Below are positions 49,401 to 61,490 of a DNA stretch of 64,000 nt, piece by piece (within the stretch, counting starts at the first letter, position 1; each line of letters starts with the position of its first letter). Below the pieces are notes generated by a model. The model had not been told where the DNA came from, searched no databases, and saw only the letters and a program-made list of their open reading frames with translations. Location of the stretch: positions 82,367,405 to 82,431,404 of the forward strand of contig CM039182.1 of NCBI GenBank assembly GCA_008360975.2. Reading direction: 5' to 3'. This DNA comes from Lichenostomus cassidix (taxonomy: Eukaryota > Chordata > Aves > Passeriformes > Meliphagidae). Made by a program: the position numbers and the translations under genes.

Positions 49401-52300
49401 TGCACAACTCTGCCCTCATTTTCTAGCTAATGTGTGCATGATTTTCCAACTTCAGATGGAAATAATCTTTTCTTCAGATATGATGTAGTTTTCCTACAAG
49501 GCTTATTTTGGGGGCTTTAAAGACCAATATGAAGTGGATTTAAAAGTGCTTCCAGAGTCTGATTTCAAATTGAATGGTGAGAGTACTGTCAGAGAGCAGA
49601 ACCACAAGGGTTGATTTTTTCTTGGGGGCATTCCTTGTGGGAGCAGCCCATCCCACCATGGCTGTAGAGTTACTAGTACCTGTGTCAGCATCACATATGA
49701 TCTCCCTATTTTCCCAAGTCTGTCAGTTGCCTTTCCTGATGCAAAATTTTGGCAGTCTGGATAATTTTAGTCACCACAGTGCAAAACCAGGATAATACTA
49801 CTGGTTTCCTTAGGACAAACAGGGTCTTTAACAGTGAGCAGGAAGGAGAGGAGAAAAGAAGGAAATGGGATTGTTCAGCATAGTTAAAAACTAAAGTGCA
49901 GCCTTTTTAAGCACATCTGTCCAAAGTAAACTTCCCTGTGAAGTAACACTGCTTTTCCACTAAGCTACTGTTCAAAGGATTTACTTTTAACGGGAACAAT
50001 GAATAATCCTCCTTGTTCTTCACTCATTCTGTCAACGAGCTCATGTACTATGCAGGACTTAAGCCTTATCACAAAATGCTAGAGGATCAGGGGATTGCAG
50101 GGATGAAGTGACTGTCAAGTTCAGCTGAAACTGGAAATCACAGTGACGTGTTGAGCTGATAGACCTGCTCAGGTTATGAAGGCTGAAGACTGGCACAGCA
50201 CACCACACTGTGTCCAGCCTCCTCGCAGCAAGACTCACCACCTTGGTTAGGATGCTATGCTTAGGAGCAAGGCTGAAGTCTGAAAGTGAGGTTGGAGAGT
50301 GAGATGCAAATTCCTCTCCTTATTTAAGCAGCATAGATCTAGAGTAGCACTTCATAAATCACTGGATGAAAAACAACACAAAACACACAAGATAAAATAA
50401 TTGCTTATTTTCTGGTATGCCATGCTTTTTTCCAATAACTCTCTACTGTTGAAATGTCTGCATATTTGGGAAGGTGAGGATTACTGGAGACATGTGGTGA
50501 CTGTTTTCTCAGAGGCCAGAGGTAATACCAGATAGATCCAGTGAATGAGGTTTCATCTTCTAAAACCTGTCAGATTAGTACCATATGCCAGAAATAAATG
50601 CACACAAAAACATTAAGTAACAAAGAAAACAGCCTTTCTTCTCCAATTTATTTTTCCACATGCAACATTGGTCAAAAAGGCAGATTTCATTATTTTGCTA
50701 ACCACCAGTTCAAGGACAAAGCACTAGACTGCAAGTAGTGTGCTGTTCCTATGGAATAGGATTTTTATTATATTTTCAAAACATTTTTTCTTTTTCCCTC
50801 AGGGACATTGTGGTCAACTGTTTTTGATATCCACATCTGTCCACACTGATGCTAACCGGTGACACCGTGTGACATAAGTCACACACCACTGGATGCACAG
50901 AGGCCTGTTGGCAATCTAGCAGAGTAGAGAATCTGTCATCTTGAGGGTCCCTGTCTCAAATCTCAGCTGATGGTTCCCAAGTAGTACCTTGCAGACAGAT
51001 ACCCTTGTCATAGCTGACATCCTGGACTGCATGTTTAACAGATAGACAAAGGATAACAGCTGCAGCAAGATGCTGAGCTTCAGACCCTTTCTTTTCTATC
51101 TGACATAATCTGTGAACACAAAATTCTACTTAAAAAACCCAACTAAAGTGAAGCAATCTTTCCATGCAAATCCTCCCCTCATGGAGATGGACTCATTGAT
51201 CAGCGCAATGGAGAGCCCTGTGACAAGAGTAGCCCACAGGGTTTCCTGGTGTTTACAGCATCAACACTCCTCTGACCCATGTCACACACACAGCCTCTCT
51301 CCTGCTGAGCATTAACTCTGTGACTGATTCATTGAACACAGCAGAAATAGCGGAAGAAGTCAGGGAAACTAAAACTGAGGAGATAGGACAAGACAAATGT
51401 CAATAATCTCAGCACTATTCCCTAGCAAAATAACTAGAAGGATAATTAGCGATAAAAGTTAAGCCACTCTGGAAGGAAAATAAAGTTGTTGCAAACTACT
51501 GCTAAAACATCTGATCTTTGACATAAAAATGATAAGCCTTATGATTAAAAGTGCTTTTCAGAAAGATGTTTAGGTTTCTGTAAACAGAAGAGGCAGAAAA
51601 ATGCCCCTCATGACAAATGAAAATTGAGTATTGTAATTCATATTTATTTATTAAATTCCTTCATTAATTTAAATTTGTGTCTATTTTCTGTACAGATTCT
51701 TTCCTCTAAATTATAAATGCATTCATTTATAATATTATAAGCACTGGAAATATTTTATGCTTCACCTGAAATATTCACAATATTCTTGGTTTGAAAAATT
51801 TGGCTTCCTGTGCTCATATGTTTAATCACAAGATCCACACTTTAAAATGTCCTCAAGGGTATTAAAAACATTGCTAGGTTGAAAGGAATATTCTTCACTG
51901 AGTGTACAGAATTTATTCAAAGAAATATCTGACAGAAAGCAAGACTACAACTCAAGAGTGCTCTGATTCAGAAAATCAATAGAAAAAATCAGGTAAAAGA
52001 CACATCGAACTAGAAAGTGATAACAGATTGAAAATATAGGTGAGATCTCAGAGAAAAACTCACAACAAGCCCTTAAGTAATCCAGGCAAGTACACAACTA
52101 CAGATGATACAGCAACCTTAACCACAAAAAGTTTATCTGTGGATTAATATTTTTAAGAAATGTGTGTTATTAGAAAACTCAACCATCTCAAGGAGGAAGC
52201 ATATACTAAGAGTATTAGAGAAAAAATAACCTGAAAGTGTAAGAACTGAGAAAAAGCACTCCACTTTTGACATAAAATGAAAGTTTTCTGCAGAAAATAT
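43455..52300. other. Long unique non-coding stretch
   Basis: About 8.8 kb without a recognised gene. Contents: a TA/GTA-type microsatellite at 43474-43541; (TTG)n near 44789-44803; a 110-codon minus frame at 46431-46763 with no recognisable domain; a repeated 'catgctatatgtt' motif near 47130 and 47165; and a possible very old CR1 end near 49181. A small hairpin (TTATAAATG/CATTTATAA) sits at about 51711-51732. Confidence 0.55.
43474..43541. repeat. TA/GTATA-rich imperfect microsatellite
   Basis: Interrupted TA, TGTATA and CATA units just after the ERVK-like LTR. Directly visible. Confidence 0.7.
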
Positions 52301-52391
52301 TATAGAATCACAGAATGTTTTGGGTTGGAAAGGACCTCAAAAGTCCTAATTCCAACACCCCTGCCATGGGCAGGGATACCTTCCACTAGAA
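52301..52391 (-). mobile_element. CR1 LINE 3'-end fragment
   Basis: About 91 bp in minus orientation. On the plus strand: 'tatagaatcacagaatg', 'ttgggttggaaaggacctc', 'ccaacacccctgccatgggcaggg' and 'accttccactaga'. This is the standard CR1 terminal segment in order. It is strongly 5'-truncated. Confidence 0.94.
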
Positions 52392-55300
52392 GACTACATA
52401 AATCCATGCTTATTTGAAACAGGAAAGTATCTGAACTTAGTTATTTTATTTCTATTTACTCTAAAAGACAGAATGAACCCTACAATACATGCCAGAAGAG
52501 ATGTATGGCATATAAATGTTAGGTTGCATAAAATAGTAAACAGATATTTTTTGTGATAGTAAGCATCCTTCGTTTGCAGACGGTGGTCTAAAAGTTTAAA
52601 AGTCAGCAAGGAACTACCCACTGTGCAGGATGATGAGCAACAAAATCATTCCTCTGTTAAAATTTTACTTTTGCCTGAGAAGCTGTAGAGCTGAGACAGA
52701 AGATTTGGCAGTAACTTTGGAGAAGGCAAGCTGGCACAGCCTCTTGCAATAGCAGCTTGCAGGCAGTGCTCAATATCAGCTCCCAAAAACTGGATGCAGG
52801 AGAGTAAATTACTGAAGCTGCCGGGATGATGTGGAAGACGCAGAAGTCACAAGATCCAACGTGTAGAAAACCATGAGGATTCAGTAGAACATACAAGCGT
52901 TTGTCATCTAAACACCTACAGGGAAAGTCACATTCAGAGTCCTTCTATCCCGACTGAGGATCTGCCAAGCAAATTTATATTGCCAAATACCACAAAAAAC
53001 AAGGTTTAGTTGGGAAGTCTCCATTTTCTGGTATGCCAGTCCAAGAAAAGTTTTGAAAGTCATCTCTCAGCTTTAGTCTTAAATATTTCTTAATATATAC
53101 CTGGCCTCTTCATAAAGCAACTTTTCAACAGTTCTGCATACTATAAACTTTCTTAAATTGACATAATCCCCTAGCAGTATCAGGACACAAAAGTAAATGT
53201 TAGCTTAGTGGTATGCAGGTGTATATGCATGGAAACTAGATTAAATGTATAATTTTCTATCTTACTCTTTATGTGAAGTGCTTTCCTACAGTCATATTGA
53301 TTATAGACAACCTTTGAAATTATGTGTGGCCATTTGGGCAAACTTCTCCAGCAGTCTATTGTATATGAGCAATTTTGACATCTTTAACATTTGATAAATT
53401 GTTAAAGAGAAAATTCACAGATTTCTCTTGCTGTGTTTGTTAGATGTTTCATACAGGCTAGGCCTATGAATTATCTGTATATTGTATTCCCACTAATTGT
53501 TGTACATGGTGTGATCCTCTAAATCTGATCATTTGTTCCTGCTCCTATCAAGGAGACTGAAATATCTTAAACAGGAGAACAACAAATATTGAATTACAAG
53601 TATCAGACAATGAAATATTGCTCTTCAATATCAGCTTTAACAGATGAAAAACCATTTGTGCTATTGTTCTTGAAAATTTCTGGACTTAGCAAGGCAAAAT
53701 CACTGCATGCTATCTGCAACACCTTCTGAAAGAACTTTTAAAAAATATTGAAAAACTCATTTCAAATATATCTTTTTGTACAGCTTATACAAATCAATGC
53801 TGCTGACTAAGGGTATCTAAATAAGTGGAAGCACTTACATGACTGTTCAGATCTGGTAAACTGAAGTTTCATTTAATTTTAATAACAGTTCATTCTTTAC
53901 AACTACTCCATTTTTTCACATCAAAGAATAAGATGAATGAACTGCTTAACATGTCTATCACTGTTCTTTTTTGCAAGCTTTGCAATTGCTTGGTCTGTAC
54001 CTGTTATTATATCATTTAACTGATGCTATCAAAAGGGACAGTTTTGGCCTGTGTGCTGTCCCATTTGACTCTGTTTACCCCACAAAGGAGAGAAATCACA
54101 GGGATGATACAGGAATTTCAGTTTTGCATGTGCACTGACAGATCCTCAAATAAGAAATCAAAGAAAAATCCATTGGCAGGGAGGAGTAGAATACACACAA
54201 GACTGGGGCATGCATTTGCCCAAGATCCTCCTTTGCCGTTAAGTCACGAAAACTCCCATGGGGGAGTTTTCCTTAACAGTTGGAGCCAGTATGTGAGTTT
54301 ACCCATGATAGCTGAAGTTGCTGTTTTGCCAGGTTCTTAACCTCTACAAGATGACTGAATCTCGATGCTGATTGAAGCAAATCCAGTTTGTAAAATTCTA
54401 TGATATCATTTGGGTTGAAAGATACTATATAGATATGATTTTCTTAAATAAATGTACTGTAAAATATGGGACAGCTTTTGATTTACAACTACTTAAGAGT
54501 TTTCAAATGCTGCATTTCACAGTCACTTCGACAATTTGGATTCTACAAGACTTAGTGGTCCCAGAGCAATGCAAAACCAGAGAGAGAAAAATTAAAGGCC
54601 CATGATTTTTCTTTCTTTCTGTTTCAGGATATAGTTCACCAAAACCCACATTAAAAACAAAATGGCTTTTTCATTGGTCAGTCATTTGAGGAAATAAAAG
54701 CAATTAAATGGCACATTGATTTTCAAATTTCCTTCTTCCAGACTTCAAGTGTATCTTCTCTGGGAACTAACAATGAAATATTGTTGTTTTACATCCACTT
54801 CTAGTTATGCCACAGCACTTCACAAAACATGCTTGCACAGCACTATGCAAGGTGGAGCCCAGCAAATTAAGCTGACCTCATATTCCCTTTAAGCAAAGAA
54901 ATTAGTGAGGGGTGAGATGCCATTTCAGGAATAGCTGTGTTTAGGTTAAGCTAGAGACAGGCAGTTCATGTAACTTAAAAGTTGTGTTGAAAATATGTTG
55001 GAACAGATCTTCTAAACACTGCTGAGCACTAGACTTAAGCTTCTCTCTCCTGTGGCAAGGGAAATAAATATATGGACTCTGCCTGGATTAACCATAAGGA
55101 CAGAAGAGCAACTGTATCCAGTAGAATTCACAGTCCCTGCAGCACCCAACATCAGACAGTTAAGGAAGAGTATGAAATTAAGCAAACTACATGCTGATAT
55201 TCTCCCAACCTCCAACAATTTGCAGATCGTATTTGAGCCAACAGTTGTATCTTTATATTTAATAGTTCTCAGTGGATTTTTTTCATGAACTTGAGCACTC

Positions 55301-55847
55301 ACTTTGAAATCATATAATTATTACTAGCCACAGAATCATGCAATAAGCAGATTAGTTAGCTAGTTCATGCATTAAGTCTTTGGAAAAAAAATAGACTTTT
55401 AATGTGAATTTTTACTTCATGCAAATGAAATATAAAATCTTATAGAGAAGGTTTAAAGTCCATTTATAGGCAGAAAAGGTACTTCAAAATATGATCCCTT
55501 TCATTATGTTTTCTCAAATCAATTTGGACCATAGGAAAAAAATGGTAAACTCTTTATACATCATAAAGCAGAAATTAAATATATTGTTCAGCACAAAACT
55601 AGCTAACAAGGATACTTACTTTCAGGTAAGGAATCCCTTTTTGGGACTTAATATTTTTTTTCTTTTATTCAGGGCATTATTTAGAGACAAGGAATACAGT
55701 GTTGAATTTTAAAAGAACAGTAACTATTAGAAGATCCATTTTAATTTTCTTAAAGGCTCTAACTCTAAAACTCCTTTTCCACTGAAGTGTTGTTTGGAAG
55801 ATCTTTAAAAAAAATTCTAAAAATATTTTGTGTCTTTTGTTCTTTTT
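52392..55847. other. Unique non-coding sequence
   Basis: No gene recognised. A 105-codon plus frame at 54023-54337 shows no identifiable domain. It contains a perfect 10-bp hairpin at 54248-54271. Opposing frames at 55012-55302 are unrecognised. Confidence 0.55.
54248..54271 (+). repeat. Perfect 10-bp inverted repeat
   Basis: GAAAACTCCC pairs exactly with GGGAGTTTTC across a 4-base loop (ATGG). There is no following T run typical of a Pol III terminator, so no function is assigned. Confidence 0.75.
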
Positions 55848-55852
55848 GCGAT
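55848..55852. repeat. Putative target-site duplication, left (GCGAT)
   Basis: Precedes the LTR and differs from GTGAT at 56878-56882 only by C/T at a CpG, a change expected from CpG decay. Confidence 0.65.
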
Positions 55853-56877
55853 TGCACTGTGTTTGTGTGGCCAGATTTTGGTGGTGGGGGACTACAGGAG
55901 TTGCTTCTGATTGAAGCTGCCAGAAGCTTCCCCAATGTCCAACAGAGCAAATGCCAGAAAGCTCCAAAACAGATCCATCACTGGCCCAGGCCAAGCCCAT
56001 CAGCAATGGTTATAGCACCTCTGGGGTAATGTATTTAAGAAGTGGGAAAAAAACACCCTGTGAAGCTGCAGGTAGAGAGGGGAGTGAGAATATGTGAGAG
56101 GAACAACTCTGCAGACACCAAGGTCAGCAAAGAAGGAGGGGAACAAAGTGCCCCAGGCACCAGAGCAGATTCCTCTGCAGCCCAAGGTGCAGACCATGGT
56201 GAGGGAGCTGTGCCCCTGCAGCACATGGAGGTCCATGGCAGAGCAGAGATCCACCTGCAGCATGAATGAACCCACACTGGTGAAGGTGGATGCCTGAAGA
56301 AAGCTGTGACCTCTTGGGAAGCCTGAGCTGGAGCAGACTCACGGCAAGATCTGTAGAGCAGGGAGTAGCACATGCTGGAGCAGGTTTGCTGGCAGGACTT
56401 GTGACCCCACAGAGGACTGACACTGGAGCAGCCTGCTCCTGAAGGACTGAATCCTGTGGAAGAGGCCCCATACTGGAGCAGAGAAGGATGGGAGGAGTCC
56501 TCCCACTGACGAGGAAGGAGCATCAGAGACAATGTGTGATGAACCAACTGCAGCCCCCATTCCCTTGTGCTGCTATGGGGGTAGGAGGAAGAGCTGACAG
56601 TGAGTCAAGCTGAGGAAGAAGGGAGGGGGGGTGGGAAGGTGTTTTTAAGATTTAGTTTTATTTCTCATTTTTCTTCTCTCATATGATTAGTAATAAATTA
56701 AACTAATTTCCCAGGTCAAGTCTTTTTTGCTTGTGATGGTGCCTGGTGAGTGATCTCTCCCTGCCCTTACCTCAACCCATGAGCCTTTTGTTATATTTTC
56801 TGTCCCCTGCCAAACTGAAGAAGGGAATGGTAGAGCAGCTTTGGTGGGCACCTGGCATTCACACAGGTTAACCCACA
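55853..56877 (+). mobile_element. Solo LTR, long avian ERVL-like
   Basis: A 1,025-bp LTR in plus orientation. It begins TGCACTG followed by 'tttgtgtggccag', and ends 'caggttaacccaca'. Inside are a TATA-like box (TATTTAAG, 56032-56039), a region of repeated 'gagcag' and 'cctgcag' units (about 56160-56420), the 'ggaaggtgtttttaagatttagttttatttctcat' segment, an AATAAA signal (56692-56697), and the 'gatctctccctgcccttacctcaaccca' 3' region. These match, from memory, a large avian ERVL LTR family. 5-bp flanks GCGAT/GTGAT support complete ends. No viral genes adjoin, so it is a solo LTR. Frames of up to 170 codons on the minus strand and 75 on the plus strand are shadows. Confidence 0.87.
56692..56697 (+). 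promoter_or_regulatory. LTR polyadenylation signal AATAAA
   Basis: Canonical AATAAA within the long ERVL-like LTR, at the position expected at the end of the R region. Confidence 0.6.
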
Positions 56878-56882
56878 GTGAT
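56878..56882. repeat. Putative target-site duplication, right (GTGAT)
   Basis: Partner of GCGAT at 55848-55852, directly after the terminal CA of the LTR. Confidence 0.65.
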
Positions 56883-57183
56883 GAACAAAATCTAATTTTC
56901 CTTCAATAAAATTGAACTATGATCTCCAGGTTATAAAAAACAGCTTCCAACTCATTTGCTTCTCATGTGGTGCACCCCTGATCTCAGTTCAGCTGTAGTG
57001 CAGTCATAATTTACAGACCTGTGATGAAGACACGTCTCTGTATTTTCAGCTGCCAAGGTTGCTATGTTACCAGGTTATGATACAGCTGCACTCTTGCCAG
57101 CCTACTTTGGGGTACTCACTGCCACTGTAGATAGACAGCTCAGATGATTAAAGAAAAGCTGCTGTGTGGGAGCTATCAGTAAG

Positions 57184-58240
57184 GATAGAAACATTAAGGT
57201 TGGAAAAGACCTGCAAGTTCATCAAGTCCAACCTTTGACCAAACATCACCATGTCAACTAAACAATAGCACTAAGTGCCACAGCCAGTCTTTCTTGAACA
57301 CTTCTGGGCATTGTGATTCTACCACTTCCCTGGACAGCTTGTTCTCATGCTTAACCACCTGTGAAGAAATTAACTTTCAGTGAAGAAATTTTTCCTGATG
57401 TCAAATCTCAACCTCTCTTAGCACAGCTTAAGGACATTTCTTCTCATCCTGTTGCTCAAAGTCTTTCATGTACTGAGTGGCCCAAAACTGAACACAGGAT
57501 TGGAGATGCAGCCTCACCAGTGCTAAGTGCAGGGGAATAATCACTGCCCTGGTCCTGCTGGTCACATTATTCCTCATGCAATCCAGGATGCCATTGGCAT
57601 TCTTTGCCACCTGGGCACATGTTCATGTTCAGCTGCTGTTGACCAGAACACCCAGGTCCTTTTGCAGCACTTCCTGGCCACCCTTTCCCCAGCCTGTAGT
57701 GCTGCATGGGATTATCGTAACTGAAGTGCAGGACCTAGCACTCGCCCTTGTTGAACATCATTCAGTCAGCCCAGATCTCTCTCTCTGCCAAGCCTTCCTA
57801 CCCTCCAGCAGTTCAACACTTCCACGCAACTTAGAGTCATCCGTGAACTTACTGTGGGTGTACTCGATCCCCTCATCTTGATCACGGATAAAGATATTAA
57901 ACAAAACTGGCCCCAGTACTCAGCCTTGAGGAACCCCACTAGTAAGCAGATGCCAACTGCATGTGTCACCATGCATCATCACTCTTCAGGCCTGGCCCTC
58001 AAGCCAGTTTTTAACCCAGCAAAGAGCACACCTGTGCAAATTGTGGACTCACGGGTTCTCCAGGAGAATTCTGTGGGAGACAGTATCAAAGGCCTTGCTG
58101 AAATCCAGGAAGACTGCATCTACAGCCTTTCACACATCCACTGGGCAGGTCACTTGGTTATAAAAGATAAGGTTGGTCAAGTGGGACCTGTCTTTCCTAA
58201 CCCCCTGCTGGCTGGGCCCAATCCTCTGGTTGTCCTGTAA
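57184..58240 (-). pseudogene. CR1 LINE with disabled reverse transcriptase
   Basis: About 1.06 kb of CR1 in minus orientation. The plus-strand left edge carries a degraded 3' end ('ggttggaaaagacctgcaagttcatcaagtccaacc'). The minus strand encodes the reverse transcriptase core: 'VDAVFLDFSKAFDT' (complement of about 58088-58130), then 'TSGVPQG' followed by an in-frame stop (complement of 57920-57922) where CR1 normally has serine, '[10 protein letters not shown]', and 'KFTDDSK' in place of the usual FADDTK motif, with both catalytic aspartates kept. It is 5'-truncated within the domain. The stop and truncation make it non-functional. The 128-codon and 101-codon plus frames are antisense shadows. 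Confidence 0.94.
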
Positions 58241-60953
58241 ATCAAATCTTTCATATGTGCTTAGTAAAGAAAAATGTCTTTTTAAACTTGAAGTTAGATA
58301 GGAGAAAATGAAAAAGAAGAAAAAATGTCCATAGTCACATATTCAAGTTTGAAACCATTAGTTGTGCTTTCTCTCCCATAATAGAGAAGGAAAACATAGT
58401 AATCATCAATAAACACAAAGGTAAATCCAAGTAATTATACAGTACTTTTCATCTGAAGACCCTGAGCAGTTAATAAGCACTAATTAATTAAGACTTGCAG
58501 CATTTCTGGAAGGGATATGCAACTTGAATAATACATTTCCCAGGGGACCTAAATTGTAGGCTTTTTGTGTGGCCCACAGGTTAACTGGAAAATTCTGGAT
58601 CAAATATATCTCAAGACTTAAGATGTTAATGCATTTTTAGACTCAACTCCAGTGAAATAGTCCCACTGTGACATCTGCTCTGTGGAGGCAGAGAAAACAG
58701 ACCACAAACAGGGACATGTGGTTATAGCAACTGCAAAATAACAGAGAAGGGTAGCAATGGGAATTCAGAATGGATTACACTTTACTTACTCCACATACTC
58801 AAGATTTCCTTTGAGGTTTGCTTATCAGGTGTGTCTTTCCAGAGAATTTCTTATCAAGCAAAGCAGGCTTGTAAAAAATTGTACAATGATTATACATGTC
58901 CCATTTTCATTAATGCCTTCCATAGGTAGAAGGCATAACACAGCTGTTTTATACCTAAGGGCCACAAGTTCTTCTACAGATAGCATGTTTGCTGCATCAA
59001 AAGCCCAGGCTGGAGTAGAGTCTGCTGTCACTCATATCATCAGTAATCTAGAACAACTTTGTTAAAGTCATTAAGTGGGTTCAGATCAGCACATATGAAG
59101 TCTAATCCAAATCTAAAGCTGATAATATGAAATAATAATGCCTTCTGTGTGAGACAGAGGGGCAGAAAAAATAAGAAATGCTGTGGCCTGAATACTACTG
59201 AGGCACTTTGTTATGACCATTCAACAGCTGGAATTTTTCCTTTCAGATGCATCCAAAACAAAGACACAAACACGCCTTTAAGGTTCATCCAATCTTTCAA
59301 TAAACCTAAATTCTGTTGCTGATTTCTAAATATTTTCTTATAATTTAAAAAAGTATAAATTCAAAATTGTACAGAGACATTACTTAAAATACTATTTATT
59401 GTCAGAATTTTAATTAGATGATCAGTTTGTTGTATTGATATACAAAAATTTGAATCCCTTTATCAGTAGAGATAAAAAAATGGAAAAATAAACCAAAATG
59501 GGAAACTGAAGGAATGAACTGGATTCTTCTCAATCTAGCAATATGACACTTAATGGGATTTTCTCAAAGTTAGGAGAAGGAAACAATATGCCTCTCATTT
59601 AACATCTGATTCTCACCAAAACTGATTAACCTACAGAAAGTTTTCATATTCTGAGGAAGTGGTAGAAAGTTCCATGCTGATTAAAAGTGAAAACCAACAA
59701 AAACCCCAAACAAACAAACAAAAATACCACAGCAAACAAATTAAATAAGTGTTGACTGTTACTTTATTATTTATTATTTAACAGTCTCCCAGTTTTTAAG
59801 TAGGTGACATAGACAATCATCTGTGTTTCTTCTGTTTAAAGTATCTCCTTTTTGCATGAAGCTGTGATCTGTCTATCCTTTGGTTTCATCTTGATGTCTT
59901 TAAGCAAAATTCTCTGTCCCTTCTGTTGATCTTTGTTGTAGATGGAAGCTGATGGTACTATTCACATCTTTATCCCCTCTTTTGAATGCAAATAAATATT
60001 ATCAGGTATGTTCAGCACGTGGTGCTTAATGCTTATGGAAAGCTTTTGTATTTTATATCCTGCTCGGCAATTGTTTAAGAAGACATATTTGGAGCTGCAG
60101 ATCACATCTTATTTGCCACACAATCTGACATCCTGAGACCACCAGATGAGGCCCACACAGGCACAAAAACAAATATAGCATAAGGTTGCACAAGCTAAAT
60201 GGTGATGCATTAGGTAGGAGGTAACCATACATTAGGTAGGTGGGTTTATATAAATTTCAATTTGTAAATTCCCTTCCTTTAACTCCCTGGTGTGCTTGGA
60301 AAACTTCCACCATGTACCTGTGCAGAATAAACAATGTCTCTCTCATAAACATGAATTTTTATCCATTTTTAGAGGGTTTCCAAAATTTGGCAACAATCCT
60401 GTAATAAATATAAGATTTGACGATTTTCTTTGATTCGTGTACTAGCTATATGCATGGCTACGTTACTGTGCTTAGTAGAAACATTTCCCTGAAATTTTCC
60501 TAATGCTAGCATACTTTTGTATTAAGTCATTGGTACAGAATTATTTCCTGCAATCTAGTCAAGTTATTTTGTATTTCAAATGTGATTTTATTATTTTCAA
60601 ATCTGATAACGTTCTCTGCATATCCAAAATCACACCAGCTCCTTGACAAGTGTTCAGTATGCTCCTGTCCTCCTCTCTCATTCTTAAACTAAGACCAGAC
60701 AAAGAAAACCACAGACATATACTTTGAAAAGGTCAAGTTCTGCTCTCAGCAGCAGCAGCATACTTGAATTTAGATTTGCACCCTAATGGTTGCTGTCTGT
60801 CGGACTATCTGATGACTAAAAATGGCAATAATTTCTCCCTCTCAGTGGTTACAAAAATAAAATTAGAACAAGAAAAGTGCTGCTAATAATCAAAGTTTGA
60901 TTATAATGACTTAAATATGGTCTCATTAATCTAAATACTAAAAGAATTTAGAG

Positions 60954-60992
60954 AAATAGTCCCACTGAGTAGAAAAATAGTCCCACTGAGTA
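60954..60992 (+). repeat. 21-bp tandem duplication
   Basis: 'aaatagtcccactgagta' occurs at 60954 and again at 60975, identical over 18 bases. The 14-base core also occurs once at 58655-58668. Confidence 0.85.
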
Positions 60993-61440
60993 TACCAGCA
61001 CAGATGATAGCTTGTGGGTGGCATGGCGTGCCTTCTGTGTGTATAACCTGTAGCACTTTTGCATAAATAGCAATAAACACACATCATTTTAGCTAGAATT
61101 TAGTCTGAAGCAGAGCACTTAAAGGCCACCACATGATGAAATGGCTGTGTCTCACCTAAATCACCATCATCACAAACATGTAAAGAAGACATTTGATCAT
61201 TTGCTTTATGTAAATCTATTAACTGGCTTGGTCGCACAGTGGTTTTTTTCTCATTGTTGTTGGTAGTTTGCAAATTTTAATATGATTTATTTGTTTACCT
61301 CTCCTTAGATTGTTCTCGTCTTGCAATAGTGAGACAGATTTAGGTTTTGTTTATGCCTGTGTTCTGTAGAAGCTATTGTTCTAGAACAATACATTTCCAT
61401 AGGTCTCAGAGCATCACCTAGATAAGAGAAAACTTCACTG

Positions 61441-61490
61441 TCTGCTAAAATGAAATTATACACACCCTCTGCTAAAATAAAACTGTACAC
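61441..61490 (+). repeat. 27-bp tandem duplication
   Basis: Two copies of a 23-base unit starting 'tctgctaaaat' (61441-61463 and 61468-61490), with three substitutions between them. In the minus frame 61305-61589 it yields a 9-residue peptide repeat, a by-product of the duplication. Confidence 0.82.

Noticed and set aside
55540..55715. Donor-like CAG|GTAAGG at 55624 and acceptor-like site near 55671
   Set aside because: The implied intron would be about 45 bp, too short for vertebrate splicing.
56035..56547. 170-codon minus-strand frame
   Set aside because: Antisense to the long ERVL-like LTR; its Ser/Cys/Pro-rich content reflects the repeated GAGCAG/CCTGCAG units.
57854..58240. 128-codon plus-strand frame
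   Set aside because: Antisense to CR1 reverse transcriptase.
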